Positions 49,601 through 61,895 of a DNA stretch of 64,000 bases are shown here, piece after piece. Within the stretch, counting starts at the first letter, position 1, and the number at the start of each line of letters is the position of its first letter. Source of the DNA: Celoporthe dispersa (Eukaryota > Ascomycota > Sordariomycetes > Diaporthales > Cryphonectriaceae); the NCBI GenBank assembly GCA_016584495.1, contig WAID01000006.1, positions 1,922,001 to 1,986,000 on the forward strand, read 5' to 3'. The notes beneath the pieces were generated by a model. The model was not told the origin of the DNA. It did not search any database and worked only from the letters and a program-made list of their open reading frames with translations. A program made the position numbers and the translations under genes.

Positions 49601-49755
49601 TCAACGCACTCCCTCGTCGTCATCATCACACCCGCTCGCCAAGAGAAGTTCTGGTCTCCTCACTTCCAGAGTGCGAGGTATTGCCTGCTATGCAGTCTTT
49701 ACTCTTTACTATCATTCTGAAAAAGAAGGCGCTGTAGAGACTATCTTACATCCCA
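46645..49755. other. Intergenic region of 3.1 kb
   Basis: No gene could be supported. The first few hundred bases are T-rich and likely 3' UTR of the upstream gene. From about 49.25 kb to 49.7 kb the DNA is strongly pyrimidine-rich (T runs at 49522-49532, CT repeat at 49552-49570), typical of fungal promoters and leaders, here of the MFS gene. Confidence 0.5.
49552..49570. repeat. (CT)n microsatellite in a promoter/leader
   Basis: A CT tract about 185 bp before the MFS start codon, inside a longer pyrimidine-rich stretch. Confidence 0.8.
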
Positions 49756-52007
49756 ATGGCGGCTATTAGCAAGAATAAATCCGATGGTGTCAGTGGCAGC
49801 AGCAACACCAACACGTCACCGGATACCATTGCTGCTGTGAACGAGCAGGATATCAAGCATGGGTGTGGTGAGAAGGAAAAAACCAGCCACGGCCCAGAGG
49901 CGGCTGCGACGCTGTCAGGTCAGGACGACTCCGACTCCGACTCCGAAAACAACGACGATGACTCCTCGACGACATCATCCCGCCACAGGAGCTCGACACA
50001 TCACGAGCAGCGAGACTCCAGCCCGCGGGTGGTGAGGCGTACGCCCACCAACGTCTCCCCTGGGACCAGACAACCCCGTCGAGCACTACACGTCGTTTGT
50101 CGAGGTGCCAGACTCTGTCTATGACAGGTTCTCCAACCAGCGAAAGCTGGTCATCGTCATCCTGCTGTCCTTCTGCTCGTTCTTAGCGCCCATCTCGTCG
50201 ACCACCGTGCTCTCGGCCACGCCAGAGGTGGCCGCCGAGTTCCATACGACGGGGTCCGTCGTCGATGTCACCAATGCGCTCTACATGCTGTTCATGGGCA
50301 TCTCGCCCATCGTGTGGGGTCCCTTCAGTGAAGTCTGGGGGAGGAAGACGGTGAGCGAACCACTGCCGCCGGAGCCCGAAGGCTCTTTTGTCTAACAAGG
50401 ACCTATATGCTGACGGCTAAGGGGCAACCTCGTACAGATCACATGTGTTACGGCGCTCCTCTTCTTTGCCTGCAGTATCGGGACAGCCCTGGCCCCGAAC
50501 CTGGCTGCCTTCTTTATCTTTCGTATCCTGACAGCATTCGAAGGCACGGCCTTCCTCCTCGTCGGCTCGGCATGTCTCCAGTGAGCAGTCTACCTCTCGT
50601 GTCCCCCCTCTCGCCCATGTTCCAAGAAACCTCGACTGACCCGCCCTCTGCCAGGGATATCTACCGCCCGACAGAACGCGCCACAGCAGTGGGCTGGTTC
50701 ATGAGCGGCACACTCATCGGCCCGGCCATCGGACCCTTTGTCGGCGGCATCATAGTCACGTACACGTCCTGGCGCGTTATCTTCTGGGTTCAAACGGCCC
50801 TATCCGGCGTCTCGGCGCTGGGTGCCTTCTTCCTCCTCCCGGAGACGATCCATCATAAGAAGTACGACGACCTCCAGGGCTTGAGCAAGAGGAAGAAGGC
50901 AGCCGTACTGGGGAGGATGGTGAACCCGTGGAAGGTGCTCAAGCTGATGTTTACCTATCCAAACCTGTAAGTTCTGCCCCTTTTTCTTCTTTTAATTTCA
51001 AAACAAAACAGCAAAATCAAACACCCATGACCACACTTTGCGTCGCGTTCTCTACAGCCCAGGAGCGAGGCTGACACCAGACCTACCTGTTTCACAGCTT
51101 GCTCGCGGGAATAGCCAGCGCGTCCCTCGTCTGGAACATGTACTCCCTCCTCACGCCGATCCGCTACGTGCTGAACCCGCGCTTCCACCTCACGTCCCCG
51201 ATGCAGTCCGGCCTCTTCTACCTCGCGCCCGGCGCAGGCTACCTGGTGGGCACCTTCATGGGCGGCCGGTACGCAGACCACATCGTCCGGAAGTACATCC
51301 GGCTCTCGCACGCGCGGATCCCCGAGGACAGGATGCGGTCCGCGCTGCCGTTCATCGGGGTGGCCATCCCGGCGTGTGTCCTGGTGTACGGGTGGGCAGT
51401 GGAGAAGAACGTAGGCGGGATCGCGCTGGTGGTGGTGACGCTGTTCCTGCAGGGGGTCGCGCAGCTGTTTTGCTTCCCCAGCCTCAACACGTACTGCCTG
51501 GACGTCATGCAGGGCCGGGGGAGCGACGTCATCGCGGGTAACTACTTCATGCGGTACCTCTTCGCCTGCATGGGCACTGCGGTCGTCCTGCCCGCCGTCG
51601 AGAGGGTCGGCGTCGGCTGGTTCAGCACCATCAGCGCCGCCTTTCTGGTGGTGAGCGCACTGGGCACGTGGGCCACCATCGTCTGGGGCCGTGGCTGGAG
51701 GGAGCGCGTGGATGCAAAGAGGAGGGCGAGACGCCGCCTAGAAGGGGACGAGAAGGGATCGGGCGGGAGGAAGAAGAAGAAGACGGTCCACGGCAGCGGT
51801 GTTGGTGGGCTGGACAGAGACGTCGAGGCTGGCGGGGCCGAGGGTCCCAACGAGACTGCAGATCACGATCAGGGACTGGTGGGGACGGGACCGGACCCGG
51901 AGAAGAAGGAGGCGGTGGCTAAGGGTCGGGCGGACACCGGGCCGATGGAGGGCCTAGAGTCTGGTGCTGAGATGCTGGCTGCCAGCGGAGGGCAGACTGG
52001 TCGGTAA
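49756..52007 (+). CDS. MFS transporter, DHA1 drug:H+ antiporter type, one frameshift
   Basis: Exons 49756-50350, 50438-50580, 50655-50966 and 51098-52007 join in phase with introns of 87, 74, 74-131 nt range (87, 74, 131). One extra G in the GGG run at 50062-50064 separates the N-terminal frame from DNPVEHYTSFVEVPDS; without it the gene has 653 codons. About 120 hydrophilic, Asp/Ser-rich residues precede the first helix (KLVIVILLSFCSFLAPI). MFS signatures are the loop 2-3 motif GPFSEVWGRKT and the antiporter motif GPAIGPFVGG in helix 5. Later helices include LFYLAPGAGYLVGTF, ALPFIGVAIPACVLVYGW and GWFSTISAAFLVVSALGTW. A charged cytosolic tail of about 95 residues (KRRARRRLEG onward) ends the protein. 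It should be a 12-helix plasma-membrane or vacuolar exporter; the substrate is unknown. Confidence 0.93.
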
Positions 52008-55000
52008 GAGGACGGCACTGACGCCGGAGATGGGGAGGCTCGATTCTCGAACAGCAGTCTACGTTCTTAGAGGCTGAGCAGGGAGTTTACTGGGCCGAGT
52101 GATGAGCAGGCAGGTTAGTGACACATGTCAAGGGAAGGAAAGAAGAAGAAAAAAAGGACTTCTATCGGCGACACTGAGTACGATTGCTTCAAATATCTTC
52201 CTCGCGACTCCACAATGACACCCTATCCAAGGAGTGATGGTCGAGGTCACGATGCCACGCCCTGCCCACAGCCGCGCAATGCGGTAAAACAAGGGCACGC
52301 AGTAACAACAACTACCGTGAACAACCTCAGCATGACAATCCCTTATACGAGATCGGTATGGTACGGCAGGCAAGAGACCTAAGCCGCCCATTCACGTCCC
52401 TGTCAAGATTATGAACGGACAAGAGGAGCCTCTCCGATAAACTCGGATCCCCTAGCAGGGGCTTTGTGGACAACCAACAACTCGTTACCCGCCGGCCAAA
52501 CCCCCTTGTCAATCGGCCTGTCCATCTGATGCCGCATAGCCGTTGCCTCCCTCCCCTCCCCTCCCCCAACACGTTCTTCCACCATAATAGCCTTCTGCTG
52601 CAAGACAGGCAGGCAGGCAAACAAGGCTAACGTCAGCGAGGCTGCGACGGGTGGTGGTGGTGGGATTTTGGTAATCTCGTCTCCATGCAATGGCACGGGA
52701 GGGGGGGGATTAGTGACCATCGTCGTCACTGATGGTACTGTATCAGTTTGCCCATCGATAAATCAAGTTCCCTCCTTTTCTTTTTGGTGGCGGGGGGGGG
52801 GGGGAGCGTATTATTATTATACGGGTCTCGTGTTCATGTTACGATTGGTCACCTGGCTTGCTCTGCGCGAGTCGAGCTGTGGCGGTTAGAGTCTCTGGAT
52901 TACGCAATGGGGAGACATCAGACAAGACATTTTGTTCTTTTCATCAACGTCACGGAGACATGGATACAAGTAGAGCTAGATGGCGGTCAAGGTAACCTCT
53001 TGTTTGGCAGAAACAGAAGATGAAAGAAGCAGCCTCTTTTCCCGTTTCATTTCCATGCTCGGTTTTGGTCGTGCGGTTCTAGACATGCTTGTCCGAGGGG
53101 GGGGAAGGGGGGTAGGAGATACGGGGCGGTAGGTACTCCTATAATAGGTCCTGGCTCTTCTCTCGGAGGATTGCCCTACCTCGCTTGGTGGTGTGGGACA
53201 TTTATTCTACGCTATGTCCTTTTGTTCTATGATTAATAAATGTGCCTATTGATCCTATGGGCTGGGAGGGTGGCCCTATGGAATCTTGGATGGCACACAC
53301 ACCCTCCCGGATAACTATAATAATGGTGCTATGTATTCATTGGTGGAGCCTGTCATCCTGCAGGCGCTGCAGGGTGAGCTGACACCACAGCCAGGTACAT
53401 ATCTCGCGCTGTACCACCATGTACTGTATGTATGGCAGCAGGCTCTGGCAGGGCATCTGGTGCAGGATGTGAGATGAGGCAGGGCGGGTTAGCAAACACC
53501 GTGCGAGGTAACAACCCGTCTTGACCTGGTAATCAATTGCCGCTACCCGTGATTTGGCCTGATGACATATGTACCTCGAAATTGGATGTGTCTAATTGTG
53601 GCAGTCAGCCCGCAGGGGATAGGGATGGATGCAGAGTGTATTTCTTTCGGCACGGGTGTCTGCGGCAGAGGACGAGGGGGCAAAAGGGAAAAGGAGAAGA
53701 AAGGAAAAAAAGAAGAAGAGTTGTTCGGTCTCACGGCATAGTTCCGGGTGTGGTCTCGGATCGCCATGTTGAGATCAGATGGTGGCTCACATCCTGGGCG
53801 AGCTATGAGGTCTACAAGGAGCGGAGGAGAAGAAAAAGAGCAAAGAAGGGATTACAAGGGAAAGAAATGGGAAAGTTGGTATATTTATATGTAGCTACAT
53901 GTTGGAACGAGATGGGCTCACCGAGCTTGGAATGGCAAAGTGGTGGGAGAATGTTTTTTTTTAAAAAAAAAAAAAAAAGGCACCCAAAAAGACAAACCCC
54001 CCCCCAACCCAAAAAAAAAAAAAAAAAAACAGTCAAAAGCGGTCGCTGCAGAGATGGCATGAATAGTGATTGCTGTGGGAAACAGGAGGGGTGAGCTGCG
54101 ACGAGGCCGGACAGCAAGGAATGACAATAAGCATTAAGGTGAGCGCAGATCATCTGCGGCCTTATTCTCAGGCCTCTCGAGTTTCCGAGAATAAACCCTG
54201 CGGGATCGGGATGAGGCTGCTGAGGCAAGGCTCGAGGCACGTTTCAGGACTTCCCCACGTCCCCTCTGTTCTTGACTACATCGGGGCCAGGTGGCGGCGC
54301 TCTGATCGCCTGGCCTGTTCCCTGATGGCCAGGTAATTTTAATTCTGTCTGGTCGTCGGGCGCGTGGTCCTGTGGTCAGCCATTTCGCCATGATATTCCA
54401 GGGCCTCATGTACACACCCAATGTCGCTAGAGGAGGATGTTGTGGGGACGGGTGGGTGGGATAAGAAAAGAGGACGATCTTTGCTCATTTCTGGCTCCAG
54501 AAGATGCGCAGGCCCACACAGGATTGGGTTATTTATATGGTTAAGAAGCAAGCTTTCCGGTTAGCCCTCGTGAGACACCTTCTTGGCAGCGAGCAGCAAG
54601 GGTTACCTGCACAAGCCGTGAGCACCCCATCGTGCCCAGGTGCCCAGGCGCCCAGGCGTGCCTCTCCCCGTCCTCCTCCACCACCCAGGACACCGCCAGG
54701 GGGGTCGAGAAAGCTTGTTCCCGAGGCTCTGGGTGATCGCACATTGCGCCACCGCTCGGCAGTCGTGGCGGCTTGGCGCCCGTGACAGACTGACAGACGG
54801 CGCCGCATCAAGATTGTTTTGGTTTCTGACACAGCCGGAGTTCGATGTTGTTGGGACATTACCCAACAGCTTGCTGCAGCCGCTGATCCGAACCGGGCCA
54901 GCCATGAGATTCCCTGGTGTGGTGGAGAAGAGAAAGGAGGCCAAAGAGAGTTCCCGGTTACCTCGATCGGGTCCTCCAGCTGGAGACGACCTGCATGGTG

Positions 55001-57204
55001 CCATAAGCTACCTGCTGCGGGACGCGTTGCCTGTCAGCCGCCACCCGAATGCATCAGCACACAGTACATCGCCTCTACAGGTGGACGGACGGACTGGTCT
55101 TTTGTTAGGCTCTTGGCTTTTGGTCCTGGGTGTGGCTCTCGCCAGCGACCGTTTGCTCGTGGACCAGCGCACCGATAGGAAACGGCGTGAGAGCACAGGC
55201 TGAAACCTAACCCCGGATTTCTCAGAGACGCAGAGGCAGATAACTCCCGCGTCTTTGTCCTCAGAGCACAGAGAGTCTCGTGTAACTGCATCCGCGGTTC
55301 GATGATGGTCTGTCTGTATGGCGAGGACCGTGACGCTACAGTCTGGTGGTGGTGGTTGGTGCCTCGGCCGAGCAGGCGGGAACGGAGGGTCCTCCTGGAC
55401 TAGCTCGTGAGTTTATCTCCAGGACAGGAATCACTGGCCAGACCCCCGACTCCTGTAGGATCCTAGGGACTCCCGAGAATGGTGCTTACACGGTTAGACG
55501 AGGCCGAGCAGGTGGTCTCCTCACGGCTTACGGTACATGTCCCAAGTCAGGAGCAGAACATGCCCACAGAAAGGGGGTGGGGGCCGATGGACAGGAGGAA
55601 TGGAACTGATGATGCTGGAGACAGAAAGAATACTGTGTATGGTGGTGGATGGCATAGATCATGGCCATCCTTCAACAATCCAGTTGTGTGCCCAGGCCAG
55701 GCGAACCAGTGTATGTGTGTAGAGCTGTGAGGCCGTGAATACTGTACAAGAAGGTGCCCCTAGAACTGCCCCCGGGCGAGGCCCTGAAATGCAGGTCCCT
55801 CAGGCGGGATCTAGCGGATCTGCAGCGGTCCATGTTGTGAGAACTGAGTGGACGGGGGGTCCCTGCCTGGCTGTGGCGGGGGGTGTGAGTTCACTGTGAT
55901 ATCCGTGCACAGCTTGCCTTGTACCCGAGCACTCGAGTAGTACTCCTCCTCCTGCCTGCTGCATGGTACTACATCAGTATGTATGTCGAGTCAAGGTCAG
56001 GCAGGCTTGGAGGGTGGCACCTCGCTCGCACTCAAATCCAGTGTTACAGTTTTGGTCGTATCATCGCAAGGGTCCGCTGAGATTGTCCTACTACTGTGTA
56101 CAGCTGGTACAACCAAACCGAACACACACACCCACCACACACACCCCCCCCCCTTCAAAAAAAAACAAAAAAACAAACCTTTTCTCTGGCTGCCAATTTT
56201 TCCCCTGTCCTTTTGTTTCTGTCGTCACTGCACCCCAGCCAAGAAGTAACTGAAGCCTACACCGTCATGCAGTAGATTTTCCGATGTTACATAGTACTTT
56301 GCATGGCGGCCTCGAGTGGGTGGAGACTTTGTCCTAAGAGGTACCTTGCCGTTGCAGTGAATTGTCTGGCCCCGTCTACTGTTTCCCTCGCCAGTGACAC
56401 ACTCCCAGCTTTTTTTCATCTTCTTGGTTCACGCTCACTTTTGTAATTTCAATACTGGCACCTGCCTTTCACCTGAAGTTAGGCTGATTTCTTTCTCCTG
56501 AGGCAGACACAGACCACTCGAAACTCTAACCAGGCCTGGGGGTCGATCTATTTCCTCCCGCCGCACCCCCCCCCTCCTCCTCCCAATCCTCATCCTCACT
56601 TCACCTCGACTCTTTTTTTTCTTCTTCTTTCCCCTTTCTGACCTGGACTCGCAAACTCCCGACTCTGGACACACTCGATAGTTCTACCTCTTCTTGTCTT
56701 GCATTTCGGACGGTCACTGCAGCACACGCCCACCTCGTACGTCAAATTTAACATCGACGACGGCCCGTCATCTCCATCTTCCTGACCTTATCTGCGTTTG
56801 ATCGACGTCTACCCGACCGGTTTTTAGTGCCTCGATATTTCCTTATGCACCCCTCCGACTACGCTCCTTCCCTGTGACAGCAGACGAAGTGACGCAGACC
56901 CTCCTTCACTTTTCACAACTAAATTAATCTTGTCGAACCTTCCTCGCCCTCGTCCAGGTCAAACTAGAGCAGGCAGCCGGCGGTCAAGCCATCTTCTCAA
57001 CTTCGATACCAACTTTTGGAGGCTGCTACACGGCCAACTATCGCGACCTCTTGTATGTCAGCCTGGGGAGTACGTCGTCGCTGAAGCTGTTCGTCGTCCC
57101 CACGAGCACTCCTTCTCCTCCTTCGTCCTCCTCCTCCTCGGGCAGCTTCAACACCCCCCCCCCTTTCTCTCTCTCCTCACCTCTCAGTCACCTTCACATG
57201 TACC
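52008..57204. other. Gene-poor region of 5.2 kb
   Basis: No gene could be supported. Notable are a G-run at 52792-52804, A-runs at 53963-53978 and 54011-54029 with a C-run between them, and many short frames on both strands without coding bias. From about 56.5 kb the DNA becomes pyrimidine-rich, consistent with the promoter and leader of the DUF3405 gene. Confidence 0.5.
53954..54029. repeat. Cluster of mononucleotide runs
   Basis: Runs of T (53954-53962), A (53963-53978), C (about 53997-54005) and A (54011-54029) follow within 76 bases. This is simple sequence that is difficult to sequence accurately. Confidence 0.8.
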
Positions 57205-59687
57205 ATGGAGCAGCGCTCATGTCTGCCGCGATCCAACACCTCGTCGAGGAACTCGTCACCTTCGTCACGAAAGAGCGAGGCCATGCTCCCCCTGCCAGTC
57301 CAGTCTTCGCCTAGATTTCCTGTCCGCGCGCTCCTCAGCCACTGCTTTTATCGGCGCGTCATGATATGGGCCATCACCGCCACCTTCATCCTGTGCCTCA
57401 TGCTGTTTTCCGGCGGGGTCAGCACCAAGCACAGCAGGATCCTGGATCACCTAGTCGACTTTGGCAAAGGCGACAACTCCAAGTCCGGCGACGTCGGCGG
57501 CGGCGGCAGCAGCACCGTCACCACAACCAGTGCCTCCACGGGTGGTCATGGTGACAGCAGCATGGGCCTGGACGGCATCGACAGTGCTTCTGAGGACTCG
57601 GCCACCTCTGACATCCAGAGCTATACAAAGGGTGACCAAGGCGCCACCACCGGGTACCAGCAGGGGTACAGCAACGGCGGTGCCGTCCACTGGCTCAAAT
57701 ACAAGCAGTAAGTCTAGTAGTCCCAGGCCTGCTGCCGGTCGAGTGATATCTGAGGCTAATGGATATGCTAGCATGGACGGCTTCTACAATGGCATCAAGG
57801 CCCTGGTCTCGCTGAAGGACTATATCCCCGAGTTCCCTGTCAAGGCAGATACTCCGCCGACCATCACCGTCGAGATCAGCGACGAGGTGCCAACCCCAAA
57901 GCCCTATGCACCACATCCTGACTACAACTCATCCGAGTACACCGACAAGTTCTATCCTGTGGAGACATGCTACCTTGATGAGGACAAGACCATCCCTGTT
58001 CCCGATTTGTATGCCTACGACGGTATTCCACAGGGCGTTGCCCAGCCGGCAATCGGATCTTACAGTCTACTGGGCCTCCGAGAGGATATATGTTACGACC
58101 GTTTCGGCCGGTACGGGCCTTACGGTCTAGGCTATAGCCTGAGGGATGGTGGAGTTGGAGAGGGTATGGACACCGAGAGCGAGGGCAGCGAAGTCGTATG
58201 GAGCAAGACGGGAAAGATCGACTACCACAAGGTGGACTGGGGGAGGCTGCAACAGCAATGCCACGATTCAAACCGACAACGATTTCTGGCTGCCGAGGAG
58301 CTTGATGAGAGCGGTCCAGCTACCAGCCCCGAGGACTCGCAGTCTCGTCTCGGCCTCGACGGCAAGACGAAGATCGGTCGCATCGCGGTCGTCATCCGCA
58401 CTTACGTCGGCTTTCAGTGGACGCACCTGACGATTCTGAACTTCCGGGCCATGATCTCCCGAGCTGTCGCTTCGCTCGGGTGGGGAGTATGACATTCACT
58501 TCCTGCTTCATGTCAAGGACAACTCGATTCCCATTTGGGCTGATGGGGAGACCGTGCAGAGTGTCCTGGACATGAACATGCCGGGTGAGTTCCACTCCAT
58601 CACAACCCTCTGGTCCGAGGACCAGATGCGGCTGCTTTATCCCGGCTACTGGGGGGAGCCTGTGGAGAACCCATCCATGAGCGACGTCTACGGGGTCTAC
58701 CGGTCCGCGCACATGCCACTGCAGCACTTCGCCATGATGCACCCCGAATACGAGCACTTCTGGAACTGGGAGATGGACATGCGGTACTCGGGCAACTACT
58801 ACGAACTCTTCGATCGGCTCGCAAGCTGGGCCAAGAAGCAAAGTCGCGAAGAGATGTGGGAGCGCTCGGAGAGGTACTACATCCCGGATTTCCACGGCAG
58901 CTGGGCCAATTTCACAGAGCAGGTTCACGAGGAGGTCAAGGCCTCGGGTCGACGATCCGTCTTGGGACCTGTTCTGTTCGCCGGCAGGCAGCCTCTCCGC
59001 GCTCAGGAGCGCGGCCAGAGCTTCATGCCATCGACCTGCGCCGTTGGCTCAAATATGACAGAGTGCGGTGTGGGCGAGGACGCTGATCTGATCACTCTGA
59101 ACCCTCTCTTTGACGCCGATAACTCCGGCTGGGTCTTCGAGAAAGATGTGACCGGCTACGACCTCAGCTTGCCAACGCCTCCACGTCGCTGTGCGATTGT
59201 CACAGCCTCGCGTCTGTCCCGTCGCCTTCTGGAGGTCATGCACGAAGAGACATGGCGTCAGCACCACAGCATGTTCTCCGAGATGTTTCCCGCCTCGATG
59301 GCGCTGCATCATGGCCTGAAGGCTGTCTACGCACCTCACCCGGTCTACCTTGACAGAAATTGGGACATCGAAGCCGTTGATTGGGCTTTCAATGGTGGCA
59401 GGGATCACACCACCGGCGGTCCCGGGTCTCCCTTTGACGACGACAACGAACACAACCACGCGGGTACGAGTTGGTACTACAACAGCGAGTTTGCCGGCCT
59501 TTGGTGGCGCCGCTGGCTGGGCTACGCCCAGTATGACGGTCGCGGCGCAAACGGTGGCCGTGCTGGTGAGGGAACCCTGCGCGGCGGAAAGACGGAGGAG
59601 AGCCGCAAGGACAGGACAGGTCGGCTGTGTATGAGGAGCACCCTGCTGCATCCTATCAAGTGGGAGAACCCGATCGAGAGGACATGA
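57205..59687 (+). CDS. DUF3405 type II membrane protein, one frameshift
   Basis: Exon 1 (57205-57707) and exon 2 (57772-59687) are joined by a 64-nt intron (GTAAGT donor, GCTAG acceptor). One extra C in the CCC run at 58458-58460 breaks the frame between RAMIS and ELSLRSGGEYDIHFL; without it the gene has 806 codons. A short basic cytosolic N-terminus leads to one hydrophobic segment (IWAITATFILCLMLF, residues about 54-68), then a Gly/Ser-rich stem and a large lumenal domain. The domain carries the hallmark DUF3405 sequences FLLHVKDNSIPIW, STLWSEDQMRLLYPGYW, YRSAHMPLQHFAMMHPEYEH and FWNWEMDMRYSGNYYEL. The topology is that of Golgi glycosyltransferases, and the acidic EMDMR stretch may bind a metal, but no activity is established for this family to my knowledge. 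Confidence 0.9.
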
Positions 59688-60895
59688 GCATTGCCTGAGT
59701 GGCGGCAAGCCAACACGGGGAATGAGTGCATTTGTGGGAGACGGATATTAACATTCAAAATTGCCCCGCCGGACAACCGAGCATATGATACCAACAAGAC
59801 TGGTTATCTGGAATGTACGACACAGCGGGTGCTACCAGCATTGTTCAGGCACTGTTTGTTGTCAGGACACGGCAAACTATGCGGAGGGCATTTAGACGGG
59901 CGAATGGCGCAGCAGCAGTCCCATATTGACTGCACTGGAATTTCTTGTACAAAGGTTATGTACATACGACTGACAGCTCACGATTCCCATGGACGCGAAT
60001 CTCGGAGCTCTCACACAACACCACAATCCGACCTGAAAACAGCCCTGCCTAGTTTGAAATATTATTATAGATCGAGGATAATTATTGCTGCAAGCTTCGA
60101 TAGCTCAGTACTAGAGCGCGTTTGAGTGGAAACATACGGCAGGGCAGAGCAGTGCGGACCTCAGGCTTCTTTCCTTTTTTTCATCATAGGTGATCCTTTA
60201 TAGAATCATAATTTGAGAGAACAAGTCCGAATTGAAGAAGAAGAAAAAAACAAAAGAAAACACATTAAAGAAAACAAACAGAGAGGACAATCATTATATG
60301 CATAGGTGTCGGTTCCATTTCGCTTCGCGTAACTCGTGGGACAGACTGACCTCGGTGTACAAGTGTTACCAAGTCGTTCATGTCCTACATCTCGTTGGCA
60401 CCATGCCAAAGCTCGGCTCTTGACTGTTTAATACATCACATCCGCGATGCAAAGGGCTTAGCGGTTCTAAACATTCAATTTTGTGAGCACTCGTTCCTAA
60501 CGCTGCAGGTTGTGGCATTCCATCCGTACCATCCATCTCTCTGAGTTACTCAAATATGGGCAATGAAACACACTACAACGTTACACGTCGAACAGTTGAG
60601 GCAAGCCGCCTCATCTCTGTACTCCTTACCTTGCCGTAATGCCTTATTCGGTGTCGCTGACCGTGTGATCGTGAAACAAATCAAAGACTCTTGTATGCGA
60701 TGATCGGACGTCCTCGTTGACATGTCTACAGAAAATTGGGGGGAGGTTGGCTTAAGAAATACAGAAACTTATCCACATATGCGTCCGTCCTCGTAGCTCC
60801 GGCCATCCACCAGGTCTACTGTTCATCCCAAGCAAAGCGTACCTCCCTTGCTCTCCCCACCTGGTCCTCAGCTTCTCGTCTCGTGTACCGTCTCC
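59688..60895. other. Intergenic region between convergent genes
   Basis: A 1.2-kb stretch between the stop codons of the DUF3405 gene (+) and the lysozyme-fold gene (-). It should hold both 3' UTRs. It is more A/T-rich than the gene bodies, with A-runs at 60240-60260. No gene was recognised. Confidence 0.5.
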
Positions 60896-61895
60896 TCAGA
60901 AGACGTAGCCTTGCATCCGCTGGGAGATGTCTGAGACGTAGTATCTGCATATCACACAACATTCAGCACCGTAAATAACCTTACCAGTTTTCCTCGTCAA
61001 GGCGGGGGATCATAAGGGCGACCAAGGAAAGGCAGGCAGGCACAATGGACAAATGGGTGGTAGTAACTCACGGGTTGCCTGCTCCGTTGGGAGCGATAGA
61101 CAGGTTGCTCTGATCGACCGAGCCGGAGTTGTACTCGCGCAGCGCAGGGTAGATGGAGCTCGTGGTCTGCTGGTCGCCAAAGTCGTCGAGGTTGGTCTTG
61201 AAGTGTTGGGTCCCGCAGTGCACCATGGCGAATATGTCGCCCTAAACCCGTCCACACAGACACTCGTCAGTTACTTGATTCTCCTTTCTTTGTTTCTTTT
61301 CTTTCTTTTTTTCTTTCTTTTTTTTTTTTTTGGGAGGAGCCAGATACTCACCTGTGGCAAGTTAGTCTCCCCATCATATCCCGTGCAGCCGATGGCCTGC
61401 ATGAGGCCGCCTGTGGGCACACCGTCTGCATCGTAGGTAGTCTTCACGCCGACGTAACCGCTGCTCTCCTGAATGATGATGCCGAGGATCACCCGCTTGT
61501 CCACGCCCAGGGCCGCAGAAGCGCTGCTGATGGCGGTGTAGATGTTTCCGACGTCTTCCTTGGTGGAGCCGGCCTCGACCATGTACGGAGCGTAGTCATT
61601 GAACTTGTTAAAGAAGAAGAAGAAGAAGGAGGGAAAAGGCGTCAGTATATCTCAAAACTTATGTGCAGGCATGAGGAGGGGGATGTGGGGACCGGCTCAC
61701 CATCGTGCTGTAGTTGACCCAGGTGCTCTCGGCAGGGAACTTGGAGTATGGTCCGCTGTAGTAGCCTGGCGCGTCGCTCGTGAGCTGACGGCCCTTGTTC
61801 GCCTCTGCGTAGCCACGAATGGTCGCCAGCGGGACGGACAGCGCGGCAGAGAGGCTCGCCACGAGGGCGAGGAGTGTGATCTTTAGGAACGCCAT
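60896..61895 (-). CDS. Secreted lysozyme/GH23-fold protein
   Basis: Four exons on the minus strand (61895-61701, 61603-61352, 61241-61072, 60944-60896) close exactly at 222 codons; introns are 97, 110 and 127 nt. The N-terminus MAFLKITLLALVASLSAA is a clear signal peptide. The body has the three sequence landmarks of soluble lytic transglycosylases and goose-type lysozymes: the catalytic Glu in ILGIIIQESSG, GGLMQ about 25 residues later, and REYNSG near the C-terminus. Two Cys (AIGC and VHCGT) could pair. Such a protein would cut or bind peptidoglycan-like glycans outside the cell, for example against bacteria, though chitin-related substrates are possible. It is short (221 aa) and lacks extra binding domains. 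The family is rare in eukaryotes, which suggests old transfer from bacteria; that is inference, and the four introns show it is well settled. Confidence 0.88.
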
